A DNA stretch of 62,908 bases, taken from Clostridiales bacterium (GTDB lineage Bacteria > Bacillota > Clostridia > Lachnospirales > Lachnospiraceae). A model generated the notes under the pieces. The model did no database searches. It was not told where the DNA came from and saw only the letters and a program-made list of their open reading frames with translations. Of this stretch, positions 44,268 to 52,871 are shown piece by piece. Made by a program: the position numbers and the translations under genes. Every line of letters begins with the position of its first letter. The stretch's first letter is position 1. Location of the stretch: NCBI GenBank assembly GCA_021202015.1, contig JAJQDV010000024.1, positions 1 to 62,908 of the forward strand, in the 5' to 3' direction.

Positions 44268-45101
44268 ATGAATAATGAATATGAAAAGCTGCTTCGATGT
44301 TTCCGCAGCGTTCGGGAGAAGGTTCGCTTTACGCCGAAGATCGCTCTGGTACTCGGATCGGGACTGGGGGATTACGCGGATGGCGTCCGGGTGGAGCAGA
44401 TTCTGGATTACCATGATATAGCGGGATTTCCGGTTTCCACGGCGCCGGGACATAAGGGGCGTTTTTTGTTTGGTTATGTGCGGGATGTCCCGGTTGTGAT
44501 CATGCAGGGGAGGATTCACTATTATGAAGGATATCCCATGTCGGATGTGGTACTTCCCATCCGGCTGATGAGGATGCTCGGAGCGGAGGCTCTGTTCCTT
44601 ACGAACGCTTCCGGCGGGATTCAGGAAGGCATGCGTCCGGGAGATTTTATGCTGATCACGGATCAGATCTCCGATTTTGTCCCCTCGCCCCTGATCGGAC
44701 CGAATCCTGACGAGCTGGGTACGCGTTTTCCGGATATGAGCCATATTTACGCGGAGGAGTTGCGGGACGCGGTGCGCAGGGCGGCAGCCCGGATGGAAAT
44801 TCCTTTAAAGGAGGGCGTCTACATCCAGCTGACCGGGCCGAACTACGAGTCTCCGGCGGAGATCCGCATGTGCCGCGCGATCGGTGCGGATGCGGTGGGG
44901 ATGAGCACGGCCTGCGAGGCGATCGCGGCAAATCATATGGGAATGAAGGTGTGCGGCATCTCGTGTATCTCGAATCTGGCGGCAGGTATTTCGGAGAGGC
45001 CTCTGAGCCATGCGGAGGTACAGGCGTCGGCGGACCGGGCCGCGCCGATGTTCCGGCGGCTGGTGACGGAGAGCATAACGAAGATCGCAGGGATATTGTA
45101 A
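44268..45101 (+). CDS. Purine nucleoside phosphorylase
   Basis: A 277-residue trimeric-type (PNP/MTAP superfamily) enzyme that splits inosine or guanosine with phosphate. LVLGSGLGDYAD holds phosphate, QGRIHYYEGYPM the ribose, and TGPNYESPAEIRM the base; the Asn/Lys that select 6-oxopurines would be in the ISCISNLAAG segment. ATG 44268 has GGGAG eight bases upstream. The amidohydrolase gene starts three bases after the stop, so the two are co-translated. Together they look like a nucleoside salvage pair. Confidence 0.93.
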   Translation: MNNEYEKLLRCFRSVREKVRFTPKIALVLGSGLGDYADGVRVEQILDYHDIAGFPVSTAPGHKGRFLFGYVRDVPVVIMQGRIHYYEGYPMSDVVLPIRLMRMLGAEALFLTNASGGIQEGMRPGDFMLITDQISDFVPSPLIGPNPDELGTRFPDMSHIYAEELRDAVRRAAARMEIPLKEGVYIQLTGPNYESPAEIRMCRAIGADAVGMSTACEAIAANHMGMKVCGISCISNLAAGISERPLSHAEVQASADRAAPMFRRLVTESITKIAGIL

Positions 45102-45104
45102 AAT

Positions 45105-46409
45105 ATGAATATCAGATTTTATAATGCAAAAATACTGACATTGAAGGAAAATGAAGAGTTTGAGATCCTGGACGGAGAGCTCTGGGTCTTTGGCGACCGG
45201 ATTCTTTATGTGGGGGACGGCCGCCGTCCGGATCGGATCCTGGAGTCTCTGGGTATTCCGGCGATCCTCTGGGAGAGGGAGACGGACTGCGGCGGCAACC
45301 TGCTGATGCCCGGATTTAAGAATGCGCACGCGCACACGTATATGACATTTTTGCGCTCCTTCGCGGACGATCTCCCGCTGCAGGAGTGGTTGTACGAGCG
45401 GTGTTTTCCGATGGAGGAGCAGCTGACGGAGGAGAATATCCGTCCTTTTGAGATCCTCGGCATCATGGAGTATCTGACCGCCGGGATTACCACCAGCTTT
45501 GACATGTGCTATTTTCCTCCGGTTTACGCGCGGGTGGCGGCGGACTGCGGATTCCGTGCCGTGCAGGTATCCGGCGTCAACAGCTTCGGCGGGAAGCTCG
45601 AGGTGGTGGAGGAGAATTATCACAGAGTCAATGAGACGAGCGATCTGACCTCATTCCTGATCGGTTTCCATGCGGAGTACACGACGAAACCGGAACTGAT
45701 GGAGGGCATCGCGGGACTTGTACGCAAATACAGATCCCCTCTCTACATGCATAATTCCGAGACGGAAAAAGAAGTCCGGGAATGCGTGGAGAGATACGGA
45801 AAGTCGCCCACCCGGCTGACGGACGACCTTGGCATGTATGAATACGGCGGCGGCGGTTTCCACTGCGTCTGGTTTGAGGATGAGGATATTGAGATCTTTC
45901 GGAAACGCGGACTGACAGCGGTGACCTGTCCGGCTTCAAATATAAAGCTCGCCAGCGGCATCGCTCCGCTGAAGAGATTCTATGACGCCGGGATCAACCT
46001 GGCGATCGGTACGGATGGAGCGGCGAGCAATAACAGTCTCGATATGTTCAAGGAGATGTTTCTCGCGTCCGCGCTGACGAAGGTGTCGGAGATGGACGCG
46101 GCCTGTATCAGCGCGGATCGGATCCTGTACATGGCGACCGCGGGCGGTGCCCGGGCGATGGGGCTTTCGGACTGCGACCGTCTGGCGGCCGGAAAAAAGG
46201 CTGACCTGATCCTGATCGATTTAAAGCAGCCGAACATGCAGCCGGAGCATAATATAGTAAAGAATCTGGTTTACAGCGGAAGCAAACAGAATGTCCGGAT
46301 GACGATGGTGAACGGGAATATCCTGTACGAGGACCGGAGGTTTCATATCGGCGTGGAACCGGAGGATGTGTACCGCGATGTAAATGAAATTGTGCGCGGT
46401 ATGCGCTGA
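45105..46409 (+). CDS. Amidohydrolase, probable nucleoside (adenosine/MTA/SAH) deaminase
   Basis: A 434-residue metal-dependent deaminase of the ATZ/TRZ group that includes 5-methylthioadenosine/S-adenosylhomocysteine deaminase. Zinc ligands are His75 and His77 in NAHAHTYM, then IGFHAEYT, and the late Asp in AIGTDGAASNN. Coupled by a three-base gap to the purine phosphorylase, the likely route is adenosine-type nucleoside to inosine-type nucleoside, then phosphorolysis. Guanine or another amidine substrate is possible. Confidence 0.8.
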   Translation: MNIRFYNAKILTLKENEEFEILDGELWVFGDRILYVGDGRRPDRILESLGIPAILWERETDCGGNLLMPGFKNAHAHTYMTFLRSFADDLPLQEWLYERCFPMEEQLTEENIRPFEILGIMEYLTAGITTSFDMCYFPPVYARVAADCGFRAVQVSGVNSFGGKLEVVEENYHRVNETSDLTSFLIGFHAEYTTKPELMEGIAGLVRKYRSPLYMHNSETEKEVRECVERYGKSPTRLTDDLGMYEYGGGGFHCVWFEDEDIEIFRKRGLTAVTCPASNIKLASGIAPLKRFYDAGINLAIGTDGAASNNSLDMFKEMFLASALTKVSEMDAACISADRILYMATAGGARAMGLSDCDRLAAGKKADLILIDLKQPNMQPEHNIVKNLVYSGSKQNVRMTMVNGNILYEDRRFHIGVEPEDVYRDVNEIVRGMR

Positions 46410-46438
46410 AACGGGATGAGGCCACCATATGGTATTGA

Positions 46439-46515
46439 GGATTTGCCCAAAGAAAACGAATTCAACGCAGCAACAGGGAGTGTCTGCTTATGAATTGTTT
46501 TCTTTGCGCAAATCC
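46439..46515. repeat. Long inverted repeat upstream of rnhA
   Basis: GGATTTGCCCAAAGAAAAC (46439-46457), continuing GAATTC, is matched by the complement at 46492-46515 with one substitution and one extra base. Within and after it, GAATTCAACGCAGC is repeated directly at 46458-46471 and 46533-46546. The element is MITE-sized, non-coding, and has no recognisable terminal consensus. Confidence 0.6.
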
Positions 46516-46584
46516 GCCGGGGATATGGAAGTGAATTCAACGCAGCGCAGGGATTATTTGCTGATGGGAGGACGGGATTTCCGC

Positions 46585-47040
46585 ATGAAGGTGAAGATTT
46601 ATACCGACGGCGCCGCCCGGGGGAATCCGGAGGGGCCGGGCGGATACGGCGCGGTTTTACAGTTCACGGACGCCGCGGGCGTCCTTCACGAGAAGGAACT
46701 CAGCGCCGGATATAAAAAAACGACGAATAACCGTATGGAACTGATGGCTGCCATTGCCGGCCTGGAGGCGCTGGCGAGACCCTGCCGGGTGGAGCTGTAC
46801 TCGGATTCAAAGTATCTGACGGACGCTTTCAACCTGCACTGGGTCGAGAGCTGGCAGAAGCGCGGCTGGACGAAAGCGGACAGAACGCCGGTGAAGAACA
46901 TTGATCTCTGGAAACGGCTTCTGGCGGCCATGGAACCGCATGAGGTGCGGTTTGAGTGGGTGAAAGGGCATGCGGGACATCCTTTAAACGAGCGCTGCGA
47001 CCGGCTGGCGACTGCGGCGGCGGACGGAGTGGAGAGTTGA
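46585..47040 (+). CDS. rnhA: Ribonuclease HI
   Basis: Degrades the RNA strand of RNA-DNA hybrids. The 151-residue protein has the four acidic catalytic residues in [26 protein letters not shown] and NERCDRLA, plus the basic handle WQKRGWTK. Start at ATG 46585, behind GGGAGG; a longer frame upstream runs through the inverted repeat and is rejected. Standard length. Confidence 0.95.
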   Translation: MKVKIYTDGAARGNPEGPGGYGAVLQFTDAAGVLHEKELSAGYKKTTNNRMELMAAIAGLEALARPCRVELYSDSKYLTDAFNLHWVESWQKRGWTKADRTPVKNIDLWKRLLAAMEPHEVRFEWVKGHAGHPLNERCDRLATAAADGVES

Positions 47041-47110
47041 TTTCCGGTTCCACCGCGCAAAGGAGGATGCACAGCTCGCGGACAGGAAGTTTTGCGATGC
47101 AGCCGCTCGC

Positions 47111-47158
47111 GCGCAAAGTACCCACAGGACAGACCTGTCGCAAGCGATACTTTATTGT
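47111..47158 (+). repeat. Second dispersed repeat family, copy 1
   Basis: Forty-eight bases matching 52795-52842 at 40 positions, with an invariant CAGACCTGTCGCAA and ACTTTATT. Here ACAGG and CCTGT form a small hairpin, and AAAGTA pairs with TACTTT to close the unit. A degraded TTGCAGGG follows and leads to the ClC start codon. Confidence 0.65.
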
Positions 47159-47191
47159 AATTCTGCGGCATTGCAGGGACACGGCAGAAAA

Positions 47192-48505
47192 ATGAAAACA
47201 CGAAGAAATACACGGATGCTCGAGATCGGGTTCGCGGCCGTGACAGGAGTTTTGATCGCGGTTCTCGTATGGCTGTATCTGAAAATCTCAAATGTGGGCA
47301 TCACGATTATCTGGGAGATCCTTCCGGAATATCTGAATATAGAGCACTATACGCTGATCGTCTGTCTGGCCGGCGGGCTGGTCGTCGGCATTTTTCACAA
47401 GGTTTACGGTCCTTATCCGGAGAGTATGGCGGATGCGGTCCGGCGTGTGAGAGATACCGGTTCCTATCCGTTTCAGCATCTGCCCATCACGATTATCGCT
47501 GCTTTCCTGTCGCTGTTTTTCGGCGGGTCTGTGGGACCGGAGTCCGGTCTGGTGTGTCTGCTGCTGGGACTTTGCTTCTGGGCGATCTCACAGTTTGGGA
47601 TGGCGCGTGTGAAGGTGCAGACGCTTCTGGACGAAAATCCTTTTCTTTCCGGACGCTATCTTTTCGGCCAGATGTTAAAAGGGCTGGTGATGGCTCCGGG
47701 AAAGATCGTGTACGACAGCGAACTGATGAGATGGAAGCGCGGCGAGACGGTCTCGACAGGCATTGTCACCGGGATCGCCGCCCTGGCGGTCTATCTGCTG
47801 ATGAACCGGGCGTTCGGCAGCGCTTTTACGATTCCGCATCTGGATTCCGGGGAGATTTACATGAGGGATCGTTTTTCGGTGATCCTTCTTGTCGCGGCCG
47901 GAATCGGCGCCGGATATCTGTATCTGATCTCCCGGAAGCTGAGCGCCGTATTTTTCGGGAAGCTTCGAGAAAAAAACCTGCACATTATCAACGCCGTTCT
48001 CGGCGGCCTCATTCTCGGCCTCATCGGCACGGCTCTTCCCATGACCATGTTTTCGGGCGGCAGTGATATCCAGGTGATCCAGTATGAATATCTTCAGTAT
48101 ACCCCGTATCTGCTGGTCCTGATCGGGGTGGTCAAACTGTTTCTGACGAATGTGTGTATCGAGTCCGGCTGGCGCGGCGGACATTTCTTCCCGGTCGTTT
48201 TTTCCGGGCTGAGTATCGGATACGGGCTGTCCACCATTCTCGGAACCAGCCAGATTCTGAGTGTGGTTGTGGTGACGGCGGCGCTTCTGGGAACGATCCT
48301 GCAGCAGCCGCTGGGGGCGCTCGCCCTGATGGTTATATTTTTCCCGATCGAGGAACTGGGCTGGATGGTTCTCGTCAGCTTCGTCGCGGGCTGTATCCCG
48401 ATACCTGTCGCGCTGCGCGTGGATCCGCAGAACAGAGGATTTATCTACGGGCTGCTACATAGAAAGGACGGGAAAAAATTACCGGTCAGCGGGGACGATC
48501 CGTGA
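47192..48505 (+). CDS. ClC-family chloride channel or H+/Cl- exchanger
   Basis: A 437-residue membrane protein with about ten helices. The ClC selectivity motifs appear as GGSVGPESGL near residue 110 and ESGWRGGHFFP near residue 327; the typical GSGIP and GREGP are altered, so this belongs to the divergent voltage-gated chloride channel group. Whether it is a channel or an exchanger cannot be settled. The ATG at 47192 has only a weak ribosome site; a TTG at 47171 is the alternative. No C-terminal CBS domains. Confidence 0.85.
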   Translation: MKTRRNTRMLEIGFAAVTGVLIAVLVWLYLKISNVGITIIWEILPEYLNIEHYTLIVCLAGGLVVGIFHKVYGPYPESMADAVRRVRDTGSYPFQHLPITIIAAFLSLFFGGSVGPESGLVCLLLGLCFWAISQFGMARVKVQTLLDENPFLSGRYLFGQMLKGLVMAPGKIVYDSELMRWKRGETVSTGIVTGIAALAVYLLMNRAFGSAFTIPHLDSGEIYMRDRFSVILLVAAGIGAGYLYLISRKLSAVFFGKLREKNLHIINAVLGGLILGLIGTALPMTMFSGGSDIQVIQYEYLQYTPYLLVLIGVVKLFLTNVCIESGWRGGHFFPVVFSGLSIGYGLSTILGTSQILSVVVVTAALLGTILQQPLGALALMVIFFPIEELGWMVLVSFVAGCIPIPVALRVDPQNRGFIYGLLHRKDGKKLPVSGDDP

Positions 48506-48585
48506 GCAAAAACGCCCGTTTACATGTGCGGGCGCGTGTGGTATGATAAATAACTGTTGCAAAACAAAAAACGGAGGAATGAAAA

Positions 48586-51264
48586 TTGAATTCATACGGT
48601 GTAAATGAACTGCGCAGGATGTTTCTGGATTTTTTTCAGAGCAAGGAGCATCTTGTGATGAAGAGCTTTTCCCTGATCCCGCATAATGACAACAGTCTTC
48701 TGCTGATCAACGCGGGCATGGCGCCTTTAAAGCCTTATTTCACGGGCGCGGAGATACCGCCGCGCAGACGTGTGGCGACCTGTCAGAAATGCATCCGGAC
48801 CGGCGACATCGAGAATGTCGGCCGAACGGCGCGTCATCTGACTTTTTTTGAGATGCTGGGCAATTTTTCTTTCGGGGATTATTTTAAACGCGAGGCGATC
48901 GCCTGGTCCTGGGAGTTCCTGACGGAAACGCTCGGGCTCGATCCGGAGCGCCTGTATCCCTCCATCTACGGCGAGGATGAGGAGGCTTTTGAGATCTGGA
49001 CGAAGGAGATCGGCATCCCCGCGGAGAAGATCACGCGGTTTTACCGGGATCCAAAGACCGGAGAGTGCGATAATTTCTGGGAGCACGGCGCGGGCCCCTG
49101 CGGCCCCTGCTCCGAGATCTACTATGACAGGGGAGAAAAATACGGCTGCGGGTCCCCCGACTGTAAGGTCGGCTGCGACTGCGACCGCTATATGGAGGTC
49201 TGGAACAACGTTTTCACCCAGTTTAACGGCGACGGGAAGGGCGGCTACGAGGAGCTGGAAAGCAAGAATATCGATACCGGCATGGGGCTGGAGCGGCTGG
49301 CAGTCGTGATGCAGGATGTGGACAGTGTCTTTGATGTGGATACCATGAAGGCCATCCGCGACAGGGTATGCGCGCTTGCGGGAAAGACGTATCAGACCGA
49401 CGCGCTGGATGATGTTTCCATCCGCCTGATCACGGATCATATCCGTTCGGCGACCTTTATGGTTTCCGACGGCATTATGCCCTCCAACGAGGGCAGGGGT
49501 TATGTGCTCCGCCGTATCATACGCCGGGCCGCGCGCCATGGGAAAAGGATCGGGATAGAGGGCGCTTTTCTCGCTGAGATGGCAAAGACCGTGATCCGCG
49601 AGAGCCGGGACGGCTATCCGGAGCTGGAGGAGAAGAGAGACTTCATCCTGAAGGTGCTGACGCAGGAGGAGGAGCGGTTCGCGAAGACACTGGATCAGGG
49701 CCTGGCGATCTTAAATGAGATGGAGGCGCAGATGGCGCGGGACGGGGATAGAATCCTCTCCGGCGAGAACGCGTTCAAATTATATGATACCTACGGATTT
49801 CCGGTTGACCTGACGGAGGAGATTCTGGAGGAAAAGGGATTTACCTACGATGAAGCCGGTTTTGCGGCCGCGATGGAGAATCAGAGGCAGATGGCCCGGA
49901 GCAGCCGGAAGGCGACGAACTACGCGGGGCATGAGGCAAGCGTTTATGATGAGATCGATCCCTCGATCACGACGGCGTTTACCGGATATGACAGCACGGA
50001 CGGTGAGGGCTCGGTGCTGGCTCTGGTGAAAACCGCGGGCTCTGATATGGAGGACGACGCGATTGCGGAGGCTCTGACGGACGGGGACGAGGGCACGATC
50101 GTGACCGACGCCACCCCGTTTTACGCGACAATGGGAGGCCAGAGCGGAGACCGCGGGACGATCTCCGCGGCGGACGGAGTCTTCGAGGTGCGCGATACCG
50201 TTCATCTGGCGGGCGGACGCGTGGGACATGTGGGGCGGATGGTTTCCGGCCTGATCAAAACGGGCGATGCGGTTTCTCTGTCCGTGGACAGGCAGCGCCG
50301 CGCGGCGACCTGCCGGAACCACTCGGCGACACATCTGCTGCAGAGTGCGCTGCGCGAGGTGCTCGGCACCCATGTGGAGCAGGCCGGTTCTTATCAGGAC
50401 GCCGACCGGACCCGGTTTGACTTCTCTCATTTTCAGGCGATGACGCAGGAGGAGCTGCGAAAGGTCGAGCAGATCGTCAATGAGAAGATTGCCGGGGGCA
50501 TTCCGGTTGAGACCGATGTAATGACGGTCGAGGAAGCGAAGAAGACCGGCGCCATGGCTCTGTTCGGAGAAAAGTACGGCGAGACGGTCCGCGTGGTCTC
50601 CATCGGTGATTTTTCCAAAGAATTCTGCGGGGGTACGCATGTGGCCAATACCGCGGACATTTCGGCGTTCAAGATCCTGTCGGAGAACGGCGTCGCCGCG
50701 GGGGTCCGGAGAATTGAGGCTCTGACCGGCGCGAATGTGTTTGCTTATTACAGGGAGATCGAGGAGGAGCTTCTCGCCGCGGCGCGCGCGGCAAAGTCCA
50801 CGCCCGCCGGCGTTGCGGAGAAGATCGGCCATATGCATGAGCAGATAAAGGCGCTGCAGTCCGAAAATGAATCTCTGAAGAACAAGCTCGCCCAGTCCTC
50901 CATGGGAGACGTCATGGAAAACGTAGTCGAGGTTAAGGGCGTGAAGCTCCTGGCCGCGCAAGTGCCGGAGGCGGATATGAACGGCCTTCGCGACCTGGGC
51001 GATCAGCTGAAGGAGAAGCTCGGCGAGGGCGTGATCCTGCTGGCGAGCGCGAAGGGCGGAAAGGTCAGCCTGGTGGCGATGGCGACGGAGGGGGCCATGA
51101 AACAGGGCGCCCACGCGGGGAATCTGATCAAAGCGGCGGCCGCGAAGGTCGGCGGAGGCGGAGGCGGACGTCCGAACATGGCGCAGGCCGGCGGAAAGAA
51201 CCCGGCCGGGATTCCGGACGTTCTTGCCGCGGCGCAGGAGATTCTGGAGGGGCAGCTTGTTTAG
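48586..51264 (+). CDS. alaS: Alanine--tRNA ligase
   Basis: An 892-residue class II synthetase. Order: catalytic domain (GVNELRRMFLDFF, motif 2 TCQKCIRTGDIENVG), tRNA-recognition domain, the editing domain with HSATH and CGGTH zinc ligands, then the C-Ala domain with its glycine-rich ending (VGGGGGGRPNMAQAGG). An additional CxxxC-rich stretch, KYGCGSPDCKVGCDCD, is in the catalytic half. TTG start with GGAGG eight bases upstream; the overlapping ATG is out of frame. A CG-rich stem at 48513-48534 separates it from the ClC gene. Confidence 0.97.
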   Translation: MNSYGVNELRRMFLDFFQSKEHLVMKSFSLIPHNDNSLLLINAGMAPLKPYFTGAEIPPRRRVATCQKCIRTGDIENVGRTARHLTFFEMLGNFSFGDYFKREAIAWSWEFLTETLGLDPERLYPSIYGEDEEAFEIWTKEIGIPAEKITRFYRDPKTGECDNFWEHGAGPCGPCSEIYYDRGEKYGCGSPDCKVGCDCDRYMEVWNNVFTQFNGDGKGGYEELESKNIDTGMGLERLAVVMQDVDSVFDVDTMKAIRDRVCALAGKTYQTDALDDVSIRLITDHIRSATFMVSDGIMPSNEGRGYVLRRIIRRAARHGKRIGIEGAFLAEMAKTVIRESRDGYPELEEKRDFILKVLTQEEERFAKTLDQGLAILNEMEAQMARDGDRILSGENAFKLYDTYGFPVDLTEEILEEKGFTYDEAGFAAAMENQRQMARSSRKATNYAGHEASVYDEIDPSITTAFTGYDSTDGEGSVLALVKTAGSDMEDDAIAEALTDGDEGTIVTDATPFYATMGGQSGDRGTISAADGVFEVRDTVHLAGGRVGHVGRMVSGLIKTGDAVSLSVDRQRRAATCRNHSATHLLQSALREVLGTHVEQAGSYQDADRTRFDFSHFQAMTQEELRKVEQIVNEKIAGGIPVETDVMTVEEAKKTGAMALFGEKYGETVRVVSIGDFSKEFCGGTHVANTADISAFKILSENGVAAGVRRIEALTGANVFAYYREIEEELLAAARAAKSTPAGVAEKIGHMHEQIKALQSENESLKNKLAQSSMGDVMENVVEVKGVKLLAAQVPEADMNGLRDLGDQLKEKLGEGVILLASAKGGKVSLVAMATEGAMKQGAHAGNLIKAAAAKVGGGGGGRPNMAQAGGKNPAGIPDVLAAAQEILEGQLV

Positions 51265-51343
51265 CGCGTTGTGCATCGCGGCCTCAAAGTGTGAAATTTG
51301 ACAAAAAATTCATAAAATTACGGTATAATCTGGCAGAAATTAC

Positions 51344-51371
51344 TTGATAATCTGCGTTTTTCGTCTATAAT
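51344..51371 (+). promoter_or_regulatory. Promoter of ackA
   Basis: TTGATA (51344-51349), 16 bases, TATAAT (51366-51371). The transcript would begin with a stem, GGACTGTCG (51379-51387) with CGGCAGTCC (51395-51403). A second TTGACA...TATAAT pair at 51298-51329 has a 20-base spacer and is weaker. Confidence 0.65.
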
Positions 51372-51454
51372 AAAAAAAGGACTGTCGGTAAACGCGGCAG
51401 TCCCGAAGCATAAAACATGTGCAAAGACAGAAAATCGAAGGGAGAAAATATGCC

Positions 51455-52648
51455 ATGAATGTTTTAGTGATTAACTGCGGCAGCTCGTCGCTGAAGTATC
51501 AGTTAATTGACTCTGACACAGAGACTGTGCTGGCAAAGGGACTTTGCGAGAGGATCGGGATCGACGGGAAGCTTACATACCAGAAGGCCGGTCTCGCGAA
51601 GGAGACTTCCGAGCCTGCGATGCCGACGCATAAGGAGGCGATTCAGCTGGTACTCGACGCCCTGGTCAATGAAAAGACAGGCGCGATCAAAGATCTGAGC
51701 GAGGTCGGCGCGGTCGGACACCGTATCGTACACGGCGGTGAGAAGTTCGCATCCTCCGCGCTGATCACGGACGAGATGCTCGCGGCGGTGGAGGAGTGCA
51801 ATGATCTGGCTCCGCTGCACAATCCGGCGAATCTCATCGGGATCAACGCCTGCAAGGATCTGATGCCGGGCGTGCCGATGGTCGGCGTGTTTGACACGGC
51901 TTTCCATCAGACGATGCCGGAGAAGGCTTACCTCTACGGTCTTCCGTATGAGTATTATGAGAAGTATAAGGTTCGCAGATACGGTTTCCACGGCACGAGC
52001 CACAGCTTCGTTTCGAAGCATATGGCCGAGTTCCTCGGGATGGATATCAATAACTCTAAAATTATTGTGGCGCATCTCGGCAACGGCGCTTCCATCAGCG
52101 CGGTGAAGGACGGGAAATGCGTCGATACTTCCATGGGTCTTACCCCGCTGGAGGGTCTTGTGATGGGCACCCGTTCCGGCGATATCGATCCGGCCATCAT
52201 GGAGTTTATCGCGAAGAAGGAGAACCTGGACATCGCGGGCGTGATGAACGTCCTGAATAAGAAGTCCGGCGTACAGGGGATCTCCAAAGTGTCCAGCGAT
52301 TTCCGCGACCTTGAGGAGGGCATGAACAACGGCAATCCGCTCTGCGCGGCTGCGATCGAGGTGTTCAGCTATCGGGTAGCGAAGTATATCGGTTCCTATG
52401 TGGCGGCGCTGAACGGCGTGGACGCCATCGCGTTTACCGCGGGGATCGGCGAGAACGCGCCGACCGTGCGCGCAAAGGTCTGTGAGTATCTGGGTTATCT
52501 CGGCGTTACGCTGGATCAGGAGGCGAACGGACATCGCGGCGAGGATCTGATCATTTCCACACCGGATTCGAAGGTGAAGGTCTGCATCATCCCGACGGAT
52601 GAGGAGCTTGCCATTGCCAGAGATACGGTTGCGCTGGTAAAGGCCTGA
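51455..52648 (+). CDS. ackA: Acetate kinase
   Basis: Forms ATP and acetate from acetyl phosphate, the main energy-yielding step of acetogenic fermentation. The 397-residue ASKHA kinase has NCGSSSLKYQL at the start, AHLGNGASISA and GTRSGDIDPA in the middle and FTAGIGENAP near the end. ATG 51455 is preceded by AAGGGAG; the twelve codons upstream are not part of the family. It could also act on acyl phosphate from Ptb. No pta gene is adjacent, unlike many genomes. Confidence 0.96.
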   Translation: MNVLVINCGSSSLKYQLIDSDTETVLAKGLCERIGIDGKLTYQKAGLAKETSEPAMPTHKEAIQLVLDALVNEKTGAIKDLSEVGAVGHRIVHGGEKFASSALITDEMLAAVEECNDLAPLHNPANLIGINACKDLMPGVPMVGVFDTAFHQTMPEKAYLYGLPYEYYEKYKVRRYGFHGTSHSFVSKHMAEFLGMDINNSKIIVAHLGNGASISAVKDGKCVDTSMGLTPLEGLVMGTRSGDIDPAIMEFIAKKENLDIAGVMNVLNKKSGVQGISKVSSDFRDLEEGMNNGNPLCAAAIEVFSYRVAKYIGSYVAALNGVDAIAFTAGIGENAPTVRAKVCEYLGYLGVTLDQEANGHRGEDLIISTPDSKVKVCIIPTDEELAIARDTVALVKA

Positions 52649-52737
52649 TCTGTATTCCGGGACATTTGAAACATTGTGTCGCTTGCGCCTTTGCGGAGCG
52701 TTTATACCACACGGAAGTGCATGCTCCCGTGTGACGG

Positions 52738-52780
52738 AAAACCCTCTTGTCAGTCCGGATCAGGCTGATGAGAGGGTTTT
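52738..52780 (+). terminator. Terminator of ackA
   Basis: AAAACCCTCTTGTCAG pairs with CTGATGAGAGGGTTTT with one mismatch, closing on a short loop. Confidence 0.8.
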
Positions 52781-52794
52781 GTTCGTCCTATATC

Positions 52795-52860
52795 GCGCGA
52801 AGTACCAACTGGTCAGACCTGTCGCAAACGGCACTTTATTTTGCGCAGGGGTGCGGGAGG
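52795..52860 (+). repeat. Second dispersed repeat family, copy 2, joined to a stem-loop half copy
   Basis: Bases 52795-52842 match 47111-47158 at 40 of 48 positions. They run directly into GCGCAGGGGTGCGGGAGG (52843-52860), which resembles the opening of the stem-loop repeat at 11012. The GGGAGGAG created here is the ribosome site of the next gene. Confidence 0.65.
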
Positions 52861-52871
52861 AGATTCAGGAT

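Noticed and set aside
46429..46584. N-terminal extension of RNase HI
   Set aside because: It is translated from the inverted repeat; GGGAGG and the family N-terminus place the start at 46585.
48506..48585. T-box riboswitch before alaS
   Set aside because: The gap of 80 bases is too short and has only one GC stem.
51298..51329. TTGACA and TATAAT upstream of ackA
   Set aside because: The spacer is 20 bases; the pair at 51344-51371 has better spacing.
52674..52871. N-terminal extension of the potassium channel
   Set aside because: It crosses the ackA terminator and a dispersed repeat; ATG 52872 has a good ribosome site.
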